Shown one piece after another: positions 32,548-41,820 of a stretch of 50,619 bases of DNA (position 1 is its first letter; each line of letters opens with the position of its first letter). Location of the stretch: the IMG/VR virus record IMGVR_UViG_3300017613_001069, positions 1 to 50,619 of that record; one strand, given 5' to 3'. The notes beneath the pieces are model-generated. The model was not told the origin of the DNA, ran no database searches, and saw only the letters and a program-made list of their open reading frames with translations. The translations under genes and the position numbers were made by a program. The DNA is from a virus.

Positions 32548-33444
32548 TTATTTCTTTTCGAAAAACTCCTTATCTACTTCGTAGGCAATCTCTTCAAGAG
32601 GATCACCCTTTGGTTTTACAGCAGGGCTTACAGGGCGTGCGGTCTGCAACTCAGCTCGCTTTCTCAGCTTTTTGCTTTTTTCAGCATTCTCTGTAGCTTT
32701 GATGTCATCTCCCAGTACAAGCTTTGTTGCCTGCTGAAATACATCGGTGTCATCAATCTCTTGCCCTTTTGCAGCATATCCAGCCTTGAGAACATCAAAT
32801 TGCTCGTTTAGTTCTGTTTGCTTGGCCGAATCTATATTTTTCACTTTCAACGATTCAACCTGTTTATTAAACCATGACTTCTCATTACCGGATGAAAGCT
32901 GCTTGATTGTTTCACCCTGCTCTTTAATTACAGATTTCAGTGCCTTGAACCCAGCAACAAGATTATCGTCGTATACTTCTGGATCCAGGTCTGGAATCCC
33001 CGCTATTGGGTCATCTTCCGTTTCTGTGACCCCATCACTAACCTGGCTTGTTTTCTCAAGAAGCTGTATCTGCCTGGCCAGGGCTTCTTCATCCTGGTCA
33101 GCAATAATTTTTGCATCCTTGAGACTCATACCCGAACGCACAGCACGGGTAAGCAATTCGTCGGCCTGCTCTTCTGCCTCGGAGGTATCTTCCTCTCCTT
33201 CAGGCTCGTCAGGGGATTCCTCTCCCTGCGGTTCATCATCCGACTCTTCGCTCTCTTTATCATCCTGGTCGGCGGTATCTTCTTCACCTTCCTTGGATGT
33301 TTCTTCGACCGGAGCTTTTTCTTCGGTCTCTTTTTCTTCGTCTTTTTCCGGCATCTCCTGCTCAACCGCCTTATCAATTTCAGCAGTTAATTCCTCAGAG
33401 ACAGGCCCATCGGCCTTTGCTTCTTCTGTAGCTGCCCGTGCCAT
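32548..33444 (-). CDS. Capsid scaffolding protein
   Basis: In 298 residues, about 20-95 are almost wholly acidic (runs of Glu, Asp and Ser). The middle is helical (DELLTRAVRSGMSLKDAKII; GFKALKSVIKEQGETIKQL), and the C-terminus is basic then mixed (SKKLRKRAELQTARP). An acidic, disordered N-terminus and coiled-coil centre just upstream of the major capsid gene fit a scaffold that directs shell assembly and is later lost. Reverse-strand frames over it are shadows of its codon bias. Confidence 0.75.
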   Translation of the reverse strand: MARAATEEAKADGPVSEELTAEIDKAVEQEMPEKDEEKETEEKAPVEETSKEGEEDTADQDDKESEESDDEPQGEESPDEPEGEEDTSEAEEQADELLTRAVRSGMSLKDAKIIADQDEEALARQIQLLEKTSQVSDGVTETEDDPIAGIPDLDPEVYDDNLVAGFKALKSVIKEQGETIKQLSSGNEKSWFNKQVESLKVKNIDSAKQTELNEQFDVLKAGYAAKGQEIDDTDVFQQATKLVLGDDIKATENAEKSKKLRKRAELQTARPVSPAVKPKGDPLEEIAYEVDKEFFEKK

Positions 33445-33460
33445 AATTCACTCCTTTCAA

Positions 33461-33796
33461 TCAACTGTATCCAGCTTTATCTATCAGGCCACGGGCTTTA
33501 AGCGCCTTTCGACGATGCACATGGCTCGTATAAACCGGATCTCCATCCGGCGTTACTTCTGTTGGCACTCCCCTTTCAGTCAAATAATCACGAAGTTTCC
33601 CTGCATCCTCAGCATTTACTCCCGAAGCATAACATTCAATAGGCCACCCACTCGTAGCGGGAACCCCGACATGTTCTGCCCTGAAACATCGTTTTGCCTT
33701 AGCGCCTTCTACTATAACTGAAGAAGGAGCTTTACCTGCATCGAACGTTCGTTCAACAATCACACCTGTTTTTGTTTCATAACAAAAGATTGGCAC
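33461..33796 (-). CDS. Hypothetical protein, 111 aa (FmdB-like start)
   Basis: It opens MPIFCYETKTGVIVERTF, which recalls the FmdB/zinc-ribbon type start found in many phages, but the usual CxxC pairs are missing. The rest is helical with a basic C-terminus (SHVHRRKALKARGL). It starts with GTG and overlaps the preceding stop (TAGTG). In related phages such genes often lie just before scaffold genes, as here. Confidence 0.6.
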   Translation of the reverse strand: MPIFCYETKTGVIVERTFDAGKAPSSVIVEGAKAKRCFRAEHVGVPATSGWPIECYASGVNAEDAGKLRDYLTERGVPTEVTPDGDPVYTSHVHRRKALKARGLIDKAGYS

Positions 33797-34104
33797 TATT
33801 CGGTTCCCCTACCAAGAACAATTAAACAGTCACCAGCAGCGCCTGTCATAACCACATGAACACCTGTTGCAAATTCTGCACCGATCTCAAAAGTTCTTGT
33901 AGCGTCCGCTTGATCAGTGCCAGGATCAGCATATAAGGTAGAAGTAATGGGGGGATCTGTAGCCGCTGTACCATCATAACATATCGCACGCATTCCATCA
34001 GCATGATCAGTAAAAAGAAGAACTCTTTTAAGAAATCCAGGACCAGTATGTGCCTGTCCAGTAGCGTCTAGATGCATAGTATTAATATTTTTGGTAACCG
34101 TCAT
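33796..34104 (-). CDS. Small virion-region protein, 102 aa
   Basis: It is a beta-rich protein with an N-terminal part (MHLDATGQAHTGPGFLKRVL) and a C-terminal block that ends GDCLIVLGRGTE. The pattern is that of small head or fibre-associated beta-sandwich proteins, without a recognisable family. Neighbours are a large fibre-like gene upstream and an FmdB-like gene downstream. Confidence 0.55.
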   Translation of the reverse strand: MTVTKNINTMHLDATGQAHTGPGFLKRVLLFTDHADGMRAICYDGTAATDPPITSTLYADPGTDQADATRTFEIGAEFATGVHVVMTGAAGDCLIVLGRGTE

Positions 34105-34116
34105 AGTTTACTCCCA

Positions 34117-36033
34117 TCACTCCGGTGTTAAATCACCCAACCTTGCATTAGCTTGGTCGGGTACAGTATATTTCTTATAGAGCCCAATCTCTTTAATTTC
34201 TACAGTAACGATGGCTCCCTTTACAATATCCCAGTAAAGTAATCCTGTTCCAGAATCATAAGTACCTGGCACCTTCTGAGTTTCGTATGCACCAGCACCG
34301 TCGTCATAGGGCCTATCAGTTATTGCACAATATGAAGTGACCGAAGATAATGCATCACCGTCTTGGTCTACACAATATTCATACATGCGACATGCGTCAG
34401 CAGACGGAGGCGATCCCACAGATACTTGTGTCCCATTATATGTTGCTGTCTCAGGAGATTCATCCACCACAAGAGTTTCTGGAACCGTAAAGGTAAATCC
34501 AATTCGAGACAATAAAATCTTGTATGTACCGTCGTCAAGGGCAAAGGTTGCCTCCCCATTTGTGTCTGACGTGCCAGTAGCTATCAAAACCGTTGAATCT
34601 GAATTCATTACCGATATTTTTACATCAGGAATAGGAACAGGACCAACCGCTACCTCAATCGTTAAGTCAACTTGATTAGCGCCACTGCCACTTCCTCCCG
34701 TGATCCATGCGACATCGCCACGATCCCTTATGGCTTCAAGCGAGTCTGTTCCGGTTGCAAAGGTAGCACCAGCCATGTCTGCCAATTCAGCAATGATTGT
34801 GTCTTGTTTTGCTTCTGTAGCGTCGCCACCGGAACCGGAAGGGGCCTCTTCCAGAGCGTTAGCGTTAAATCTTTGTGTCCCAGCATCATCTTCTGTTAAA
34901 TCGGCGAACATAGATCCAGCGGTAGGTTGTCCGGTTAGAGCCAAAGTCATTAGTTCATTTAAGCGATAAGTTTCGACCGCTGTATCACATTCAGCATTCA
35001 CCTCAGCCTTCATACCCGCCGACATCCCACCAAGATTGTTTAGTCCCACTCCCGCTACGCCGACAGTCACCATCAAAGAATCAAGTTTCGTTTCAGTAGC
35101 ATCTACATTTGTTTCGCTTGCCGGGTCCGCCGGAAGGTTATCCGTTTTCGTTTGTATGGCGCTAACCCCGGTATCTATATCAGTCAGGGCTCCAGCATTG
35201 GGAATAACATCAGTCACAAGTTTTACCGCAACTAACCAGCCAGCCATAATTGTTACACTGTTCGCCACAGCAGCTAAGTCCCCATCTACAACAGCAATTT
35301 CGTCAGAAAGATCTTCAAGCGTATCTCCATCTGCTCCCGTTCTTGCAATCTGTGATGCACCAGAGTCTATTTGAACAACAGGAAACGCTGTCAATTCATC
35401 ATATTTTCCAGATGTGATTGCATTGTCTGCAAGATTCATTTCTGCGCCTGTATCAGCCTTTGCATCAAGCTGATCACTTAGGGTTTCTAAAGTATCTCCA
35501 TCTGCTCCTACTCTAGCGATTTGGGTTGCACCAGAATCATCTGATTTGACTGGAAATGCAGTAGACTCGTCATATTTGGCTGAAGTGATAGCGTCATCTG
35601 CCAGACCTACCAATTCGCCATCTAAGGTAGCATTTACATCTGCGCCTGTAAAAGTAAACGTAGCATCAAGCGCCGCCTGACATGCTTCTTGTTCTGTATC
35701 AAATAGTTCGACCTCTATATAAGCCGGATCAATAGCGGATCCATTGATACAAAGCTGAACTCTATCAACCCCAGCGGCAAAGGCTACATCCTGCCAATCG
35801 GCACGATAAAGACCTGGACAATTTGTTGCGTCAACTTCAATCATTTCATTGTCAGCATGCGCATCAGTCACAGCACCATGTGCAGTAGCATCGACTTTTA
35901 CGGCAGCAGCCTGATCTCTAACATATGTCATATCAAGATCTGTTATCGTCAAGCCTGTTTCTGGAACGCCGGTAGATGGATCAATTAATTTAAAATATGT
36001 TATTACATCTGTTGTGCCAGATTCTACCCTCAT
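34117..36033 (-). CDS. Fibre-like virion protein with internal repeat and Ig-like domain, 638 aa
   Basis: Residues 1-115 form a beta domain (FKLIDPSTGVPETGLTITDL). Two copies of a 45-residue repeat follow (about 144-190 and 201-247: DAITSxKYDExTAFPV, SQIARxGADGDTLExLSD). A helical middle reaches about 440. Residues 465-550 resemble a carboxypeptidase-regulatory or Ig-like domain (VPIPDVKISVMNSDS, GEATFALDDGTYKILLSR). The order of parts is typical of head fibres or tail appendages. The ATG overlaps the stop of the beta-helix gene (ATGA). Confidence 0.6.
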   Translation of the reverse strand: MRVESGTTDVITYFKLIDPSTGVPETGLTITDLDMTYVRDQAAAVKVDATAHGAVTDAHADNEMIEVDATNCPGLYRADWQDVAFAAGVDRVQLCINGSAIDPAYIEVELFDTEQEACQAALDATFTFTGADVNATLDGELVGLADDAITSAKYDESTAFPVKSDDSGATQIARVGADGDTLETLSDQLDAKADTGAEMNLADNAITSGKYDELTAFPVVQIDSGASQIARTGADGDTLEDLSDEIAVVDGDLAAVANSVTIMAGWLVAVKLVTDVIPNAGALTDIDTGVSAIQTKTDNLPADPASETNVDATETKLDSLMVTVGVAGVGLNNLGGMSAGMKAEVNAECDTAVETYRLNELMTLALTGQPTAGSMFADLTEDDAGTQRFNANALEEAPSGSGGDATEAKQDTIIAELADMAGATFATGTDSLEAIRDRGDVAWITGGSGSGANQVDLTIEVAVGPVPIPDVKISVMNSDSTVLIATGTSDTNGEATFALDDGTYKILLSRIGFTFTVPETLVVDESPETATYNGTQVSVGSPPSADACRMYEYCVDQDGDALSSVTSYCAITDRPYDDGAGAYETQKVPGTYDSGTGLLYWDIVKGAIVTVEIKEIGLYKKYTVPDQANARLGDLTPE

Positions 36034-37445
36034 AGTTTATTACCTCGCTTGTTCGATGATAACAACCCACCAGAACCACCACCCGTACACTCCTGCTGCA
36101 TTGCACCAAGATCTGTATATGAAGATCCACCAGTAGGTGGGTTATTTCCAGCACCAGCATTGTAATCAGTCCAAAATGTAAACGCCCATGCGCCATCATA
36201 TCCAGCCGCGAGGGCCTCGCTGCCCGACTTTAATGTATAGTCTCTCGTGGCCGATGCAGTAAACGGATCCGATGAACCGGCTATATCATTAGGGCCAGCA
36301 ACGTAATTGTTCCTGTCCGTGTCGTTGCTATAGAATAAATTGAAATCTGTAAACTTTGAATAAACTGCGTCCCCTGATTTTGCACCTGATATTCCAATTT
36401 CACAATCGAAAAGAATAGTATTCATCATTATTGTGGCGATATCTTGATTATTTTCTCTTATTCCTCGATTAACACCTGTTGTTTGATTATCCTTGTCTAT
36501 GGAAACGTTAAGATATGTAGAACCGTAAGTATATGTATCTGATATAACAGCATCATATCCATCCCCATTATTGTATATAATACTACCGAAAAGCGGAATT
36601 GGAAAGCCTCCTTCTATTCCATCTTGCGAATTACCACGAGAAATGAGACCGATTCCATGATAATAATTATTCGCCCTGAAACCATTAGTCCCGTTATTTT
36701 CAGCAAGGCAATTTACAAAACTATTCCATCCATTAACATCAACACCGTTGCCGTCATTATTATCAAACATGCAATTATAAAACCAGCTCTTATTTTTACC
36801 GTATGCCTCAACACCATCCGCGCTCGCCCCGGTAAACCTAAAATTTCTGAAATGGTGATACATGTCTGCGCCAGGGGCATTCATTAATAGACAATTTGTT
36901 AGCGTACCTGCGTCTGCATCAAAAGTGACAATACCACCGTCGCCCACGGTTGTGTGATAACCCTCAAAGTGCCGCTGATCATTTGCATTAGCGTTTTCAT
37001 CCGCTTCAATAATCGCACCAGAAGCCCCATCTTGGTAGGTATAGTCCCCTGATGCTTTAATATAAATTCTATCTGCGTTCGACATCGAATCATACGCATG
37101 AAACGGATCTTTCCAAGGACCATTATGAGTGCCTACAGAAGTTGCTTCTGTGGTTCCATCGCACCCAAAATCACAAAGTACGTTGGTCTCATCTGTGCCA
37201 TCTGTGGGATCAGCAGTCAATGTGATTGAATTATCACCCACCCTGCTTGCTATCGTATAATATGCAATAACGGCATGTCCACCATCGCCTGTGTCTGCTA
37301 CCCGGAACTGGTCCCCAGCGTGATAAACATAATTCGCAAACGAACCTGCCTTAGTTACCGTCTTCGTGGCGCTTGTAAGGTCATACCCCGCAACCGCTGC
37401 TACCCGATTGTTTCCAGTAACCACATTTAAATAATAATCAGCCAT
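36030..37445 (-). CDS. Right-handed beta-helix virion protein, 471 aa
   Basis: After an N-terminal beta domain (TKAGSFANYVYHAGDQFRVA) the sequence from about residue 95 consists of short turns rich in Asn, Asp and Gly (FYNCMFDNNDGNGVD, FVNCLAENNGTNGFRANN, GLISRGNSQDGIEGG), the usual look of a pectate-lyase-like parallel beta helix. Phage proteins of this fold are often spikes that bind or cut surface sugars. There is no signal peptide, unlike the two beta-helix proteins near the right edge. TAATG joins it to the preceding gene. Confidence 0.7.
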   Translation of the reverse strand: MADYYLNVVTGNNRVAAVAGYDLTSATKTVTKAGSFANYVYHAGDQFRVADTGDGGHAVIAYYTIASRVGDNSITLTADPTDGTDETNVLCDFGCDGTTEATSVGTHNGPWKDPFHAYDSMSNADRIYIKASGDYTYQDGASGAIIEADENANANDQRHFEGYHTTVGDGGIVTFDADAGTLTNCLLMNAPGADMYHHFRNFRFTGASADGVEAYGKNKSWFYNCMFDNNDGNGVDVNGWNSFVNCLAENNGTNGFRANNYYHGIGLISRGNSQDGIEGGFPIPLFGSIIYNNGDGYDAVISDTYTYGSTYLNVSIDKDNQTTGVNRGIRENNQDIATIMMNTILFDCEIGISGAKSGDAVYSKFTDFNLFYSNDTDRNNYVAGPNDIAGSSDPFTASATRDYTLKSGSEALAAGYDGAWAFTFWTDYNAGAGNNPPTGGSSYTDLGAMQQECTGGGSGGLLSSNKRGNKL

Positions 37446-37846
37446 TATTCTATCCTTGGTGGATCGGTCATCATCTCTCTCGGAATAGGAAGATATTGAA
37501 TTTTATTGTTATGATCATATTTTCCATAAAGAACGTTCACGTATTCTTTCACGCCACCCATTAGCTTAGCATTTACTGTGATCAAACTGGTAGTTTTCAC
37601 AACACCTCTTTCTATAACCTTCTGGGTGCAACGACCTTCTTTAATACTACCAGGCGGAAGTTCACAATTATTAAGGTTGCAATCAGCAAATATTCTTGAA
37701 GTGTTATCTAACGGAAAAATACGAACCCCAATCTTTTTACCACCACTCTCGGCTGGCTGAGGCTGCGAGAAGTTACAGTGCTCATACCGAACATCAATAA
37801 CATCTGGGGTCAACTTACCCGAGTAATTTTGGTGCCTGACTGTCAT
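37445..37846 (-). CDS. Pentapeptide-like hypothetical protein, 133 aa
   Basis: The start is the ATG at 37846 behind CTATAGGAGG. The middle has FADCNLNNCELPPGS, a short pentapeptide-repeat-like stretch; such segments occur in small phage proteins near portal genes. The C-terminal half is basic and beta-like (VVKTTSLITVNAKLMGG). Function is unknown. It overlaps the neighbouring gene by about 30 bases. Confidence 0.6.
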   Translation of the reverse strand: MTVRHQNYSGKLTPDVIDVRYEHCNFSQPQPAESGGKKIGVRIFPLDNTSRIFADCNLNNCELPPGSIKEGRCTQKVIERGVVKTTSLITVNAKLMGGVKEYVNVLYGKYDHNNKIQYLPIPREMMTDPPRIE

Positions 37847-38060
37847 CAAGCAACCTCCTATAGTCCGAAATGTTGTCTTCTATGTAAGCACACATGACAA
37901 ATATTTCCTGGAACAGGTCGTCTTCCTTGATCCATTTCAATCGAACCGGATCTTCCTTACGCATTTTTTTCAACATCTCAACTCGCGGCGCAATTGTTTG
38001 AAGTATAGTAGTAATACTAGTCTTCATCTGAGGACTGACGATATAAGATAGATCACCCAT
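37815..38060 (-). CDS. Hypothetical protein, 81 aa
   Basis: The protein is mostly helical with a charged middle (RVEMLKKMRKEDPVRLKWIKE). It starts with an ATG after a weak AGGA site and ends inside the next gene. Small helical proteins between portal and structural genes can be joining or assembly factors; nothing specific identifies it. Confidence 0.6.
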   Translation of the reverse strand: MGDLSYIVSPQMKTSITTILQTIAPRVEMLKKMRKEDPVRLKWIKEDDLFQEIFVMCAYIEDNISDYRRLLDDSQAPKLLG

Positions 38061-38075
38061 TTTAATAGTTTCCTA

Positions 38076-39809
38076 TCACTCGACTCTTCTTCCGACGGCC
38101 TCCCTTTCGGCCTTTTGTGGATTTCCACCCATAAGAAGCTGTGACATGGTTGCATTTCTGCCCGATCTGGTCGCGCCTGGTCGATTTATACGTTCATAGG
38201 TTCTCTTCGTTTCAGGAGGCTTGAAAGATGGTGTTGCGTTTCCCTGAACTGGCTGTTCCTCAGTAACCTGATCCTGAAACTTTACCAGCTCAGAAACAAC
38301 AGGCAAGTTACTCAGCTCTGCTATCTGATCAAGCAGAACCTTTACATCAAATATCCCCCCCTGCTGCTGGATCAGTGGCATCAATGGAACTATATATCTT
38401 TCAACCACTGTGCCAAGCTTCTGTAGCTGAATCGATGGTGAATTGTCCTGCATCGAATACACATCAATATCAAAGTTGTAGTCGAGGAAATCGCCTTCCC
38501 GAGTTTCATCGGACCATTCCCGCCTCAAGTAGATGTCCGTGTCTCCAATACGCTTCTCAACAACACGCTGGCGAACTGGATCGGTCCACTCATACCAGGC
38601 CAGAGCTTTAAAAATACTCTTAGCAAACTTGATGGTTAGCTGAGTCATGTCCTGAGCTCTGGCACCAGCAGCCTCACTCATCAGCCGATCCTGACCAACA
38701 GTCTCGCTACCAGGCCCAAGCCCACCCAACATATTAAGGTTGCCAGCAAAATAATCAAATTGATCCATAACTTGGAGATAAAACGCCAGGGTCGCCTGAT
38801 CAATACCGCCTACGGTGATCTGTTCAGGTTTCTGGCCGGAATATCGGATCCCATCACCATCAGCAGCATTCTTGAGCTGGTTTACATCTTCATCGTTCCC
38901 GCCAGCAAAAGCTGCCACGGTCTTCTTTGCGTCGGCCTGGTTGCCAAGCTTACGGAATATGGCGTTACCCAGTTCATGAAGATCCATCCAGAGCGCTATG
39001 GGAGGGAGAGGCATGATGTTGCCCGGTACGTCAGAAAACCCAAGTTTATGATAAGGGCCATTTTCTGGACCGTCCCAGTTTACGACCCTGTACCGAACAC
39101 CATTTTGAACGCCATAAGTCACTAGCTGGCCCGACGTATGAAGATAAACATCACGTAACCAGACCTTCTCCTTGTAGAGATCCGCGCCCTCATCAGAACT
39201 GACGCTCTCTGCACGTTCTTCTCCCTGGTCTCCAGTGATGGTATGCTTGTCTGGTTCTATACTATTTCTGTTAAACATCTTGCGTGCTGTATCGACCATC
39301 ACCCAGTAGTCATTCCCTTCGAACTGGATTGATTGCCTGCTCTTGGCTGACATATCAATAAAGTAGTCGTCCAGGGTCACAATGTCCGCATAAGCCTCTC
39401 CTACATCATGACCGAGGACAGCTACTCCGGACGAGGCAATCCCCACCTTGACAACTCCGAACGAAAACATAGCTTCCAACACAGCCCGACGAAGGGTGCC
39501 ACCAAGATCAATTTCCTCTGGGATCTGATTTAGAGCAAGTTCTGTGGTCTTTGCGTAAGGCTTGAGCGATGGAATTGTTGTTGTAACAAGAGCTTGAGGC
39601 GCATTTGCCGCCAATAATCGGATATAAATAGTAGTTGCAAGTTCAAGGAAGTTGGTTGGTACTCGTTTCTGAGCACCATGACGAGCATAATGTTGCCCGA
39701 CGAATTGCCGTACAGATTCAACCCGGTTGTTTCTTGGGATTTCTAACTGAGTTATAGACCAGTCTACTGCTGTTTTTAACTGTTTGAAGTCAACCCGCAA
39801 TGGTGCCAT
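38076..39809 (-). CDS. Portal protein
   Basis: The length (577 aa) and sequence fit podovirus-type portals. There is a helical N-terminal domain (FLELATTIYIRLLAANAPQ), a beta-rich wing (YFIDMSAKSRQSIQFEGNDYW) and a stem and crown region with NMLGGLGPGSETVGQDRLMSE. The C-terminus is Pro/Arg-rich and disordered. The portal forms the dodecameric ring for DNA entry. I use the ATG at 39809 because it overlaps the terminase stop (TAATG); a GTG nine bases upstream is the alternative. Confidence 0.85.
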   Translation of the reverse strand: MAPLRVDFKQLKTAVDWSITQLEIPRNNRVESVRQFVGQHYARHGAQKRVPTNFLELATTIYIRLLAANAPQALVTTTIPSLKPYAKTTELALNQIPEEIDLGGTLRRAVLEAMFSFGVVKVGIASSGVAVLGHDVGEAYADIVTLDDYFIDMSAKSRQSIQFEGNDYWVMVDTARKMFNRNSIEPDKHTITGDQGEERAESVSSDEGADLYKEKVWLRDVYLHTSGQLVTYGVQNGVRYRVVNWDGPENGPYHKLGFSDVPGNIMPLPPIALWMDLHELGNAIFRKLGNQADAKKTVAAFAGGNDEDVNQLKNAADGDGIRYSGQKPEQITVGGIDQATLAFYLQVMDQFDYFAGNLNMLGGLGPGSETVGQDRLMSEAAGARAQDMTQLTIKFAKSIFKALAWYEWTDPVRQRVVEKRIGDTDIYLRREWSDETREGDFLDYNFDIDVYSMQDNSPSIQLQKLGTVVERYIVPLMPLIQQQGGIFDVKVLLDQIAELSNLPVVSELVKFQDQVTEEQPVQGNATPSFKPPETKRTYERINRPGATRSGRNATMSQLLMGGNPQKAEREAVGRRVE

Positions 39810-41725
39810 TATTTCCACCCCGCTCCCACAAGTTCTCTGTTGGGATCCTGCCCAGCGTCCTGAATTCTCTTCTGTTCTCTTCGCCAGGCTAAACTACCCA
39901 TTGGAATTTCGGGTTTCTCGAGCTTTGGCATGATTTCACGCTCCATTAACCCATGATTTGCAAGAGCATCAGCAATTGTCTCATCACCGTGAGCCAGTCT
40001 GGCTCCCGATGGATCTTGCGAGCTTGCCGCGTCAGAATGTACCACAAGCCCGCCAGGTTGCACAATAAATTGTAAACACTCTTTTAATCCCGTTCTAGAA
40101 CGATTGATAAAATTCCCGTCTCCTAACGCATCCCTATAATTTTCTAAAACATGTGTTCTGGCTTCTGGATTCAGATAATATCCCGGCTCATCAGTAAGCT
40201 TCTTGCCAATCTTTTTTTCGTATCGACGATAATAGACATTGCCATAACTCTTTGCCATCACCCGCATAGTAAATGTTCTGCCCGTTGGTCCGCTCGCGTC
40301 CCAGACCAAGAAAGCACCATTAAAAAACTTCGCCATAGCAATAACAACATCAGCGAATGGGTTTGGCCTAATATGTGGATTTCTGTAAACTGCTACCTTT
40401 TCAGCGGTAGAAACATCCACAACCGTGGCCACCGAATTACTGGCTCCAGTACCGGCAGATACATCAACTCCTATCACGAATTTCCGATCGAAGGGAATCT
40501 TGTCCCGTCCATCAAGAGTCATCCATAACTGAAGCGGGCCTTGGGATTCTTCCGCAAACCGTTTAGGCTCAAGCGTTTCTGGTTCGAATGTCACCTTACC
40601 GATCGTTAAAGGTGGTCTGGCGTGCTTCTTCATGAGAAGATCGATCGTCTCAGGATCAAAGAACTGATAATCCGAACCTAGGAAATCAATCTCCAGCTCC
40701 TGAGCAATCTCCATTTCTGAGACACATCTGGCACATTGATTATCAAACCAGGGAGAACGCAGGTTCCATCTGCCCACCCTAATGAATGGATAATCGTCAG
40801 GAAACATAACTTCCTTGGCCAAACCCTCTCCCTTGCGCTGAACACGAACCTTACCCCTGAAGTCGTCAAGTAGTTCGACCTCGCCGTCTGTAACGGTATA
40901 CAGGCCCCTATTATAGATAGGATGATGCCGCCAGTGCAGTTTTAGCTGTCTGGCCGCAGTATCATGAACGACCTCATAGAAGGCGTTTGCAGCTCCCTGA
41001 GGCGTTGAGTTGAAACCTCTACAATTGGTGGTGTCTCTGGTCGCTCTGAGAACCCTGAACCCATCATTCAACTCAAACGCAGCATGCTCATCAATAAACA
41101 TCGCTGTCCGCCGATCACCCCGTCCTGCATCCCCCGTGGTGGATTCTCCATCGATGACTGAATCTGTATCGGCATTCCCCAGATGAAGCGACTTACGATT
41201 TGGGTCTTTGTTGAGTAGATCTCGATTTATCGGAAGCAACCATCTCGGTTGATACTTATGCAAAAAATCTATCTTCCAGAACAGACTCTTTGGGTTATTT
41301 GTATCATCAACATACTTCTCGTTCCTCGAAATAAGCAAAAAACTCAGATTGTTACGGAAGTGCCAGAACCACTCAAAGACCGTGAGCCCCATCCAGGAGG
41401 CTCCCATGGCTCGAGATTTAGGAATTGCAAAGTCTTCACCAACCTGAACACAGTCAACAATATTCAGCATGGTTTCGTCTTGAAATGAATATGTGATGAA
41501 AGGAACGACAGGGTTTTCTAGGCGGGGATCGTATGTCCAGCAAAATACATTAATATAAAATAATATGTCTTCCGAACACATGCGCCACAACTCTTTAGCT
41601 TTTCCTTGATCAGAAGCAGCAAGTTGTAACACACTTTTACGAAAATGTAGGTTTTCAGATAACTCCTTTGGCACCAAATAATAATACGGACACTTAACTG
41701 ATCCTATCTGAGTAAGTCTTTCCAT
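39809..41725 (-). CDS. Terminase large subunit
   Basis: The protein is the 638-aa DNA packaging motor and nuclease. ATPase motifs are Walker A PKSRAMGAS (102-110) and Walker B MFIDEH (D212, E213). The nuclease motifs are GVDVSAGTG (D421), LVWDASGPTG (D476) and GDETIADAL (D581, D586), which place metal-binding acids in an RNase H-like domain. The two-domain order and motifs are complete. It cuts concatemers and translocates DNA through the portal encoded next. TGATG overlap links it to the 27-aa basic peptide before it. Confidence 0.95.
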   Translation of the reverse strand: MERLTQIGSVKCPYYYLVPKELSENLHFRKSVLQLAASDQGKAKELWRMCSEDILFYINVFCWTYDPRLENPVVPFITYSFQDETMLNIVDCVQVGEDFAIPKSRAMGASWMGLTVFEWFWHFRNNLSFLLISRNEKYVDDTNNPKSLFWKIDFLHKYQPRWLLPINRDLLNKDPNRKSLHLGNADTDSVIDGESTTGDAGRGDRRTAMFIDEHAAFELNDGFRVLRATRDTTNCRGFNSTPQGAANAFYEVVHDTAARQLKLHWRHHPIYNRGLYTVTDGEVELLDDFRGKVRVQRKGEGLAKEVMFPDDYPFIRVGRWNLRSPWFDNQCARCVSEMEIAQELEIDFLGSDYQFFDPETIDLLMKKHARPPLTIGKVTFEPETLEPKRFAEESQGPLQLWMTLDGRDKIPFDRKFVIGVDVSAGTGASNSVATVVDVSTAEKVAVYRNPHIRPNPFADVVIAMAKFFNGAFLVWDASGPTGRTFTMRVMAKSYGNVYYRRYEKKIGKKLTDEPGYYLNPEARTHVLENYRDALGDGNFINRSRTGLKECLQFIVQPGGLVVHSDAASSQDPSGARLAHGDETIADALANHGLMEREIMPKLEKPEIPMGSLAWRREQKRIQDAGQDPNRELVGAGWK

Positions 41726-41808
41726 CAGCCTTTCTTTTTGCCTTTCTTGCCTCCTTTACGTCCCGGTCCACGTTTTTTACTTCTGTTTCCTTTGCCTTTA
41801 CATGGCAT
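41725..41808 (-). CDS. 27-aa highly basic peptide before the large terminase
   Basis: The peptide begins MPCKGKGNRSKKRGPGRKGG and continues with a Lys/Gly tail; 13 of its 27 residues are Lys or Arg. A GGGAG site stands seven bases before the ATG, and its TGA overlaps the terminase ATG (TGATG). It is not a shadow of either neighbour: it occupies the gap between them. Such a peptide would bind nucleic acid or acidic protein. Packaging or start-site coupling is inferred from position. Confidence 0.6.
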   Translation of the reverse strand: MPCKGKGNRSKKRGPGRKGGKKGKKKG

Positions 41809-41820
41809 TGCGACTCTCCC

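Noticed and set aside
32747-33721. 324-aa + strand frame
   Set aside because: It is antisense to the scaffold gene; the long open frame comes from the Glu/Asp/Ser codon bias of that gene. It has no ribosome site.
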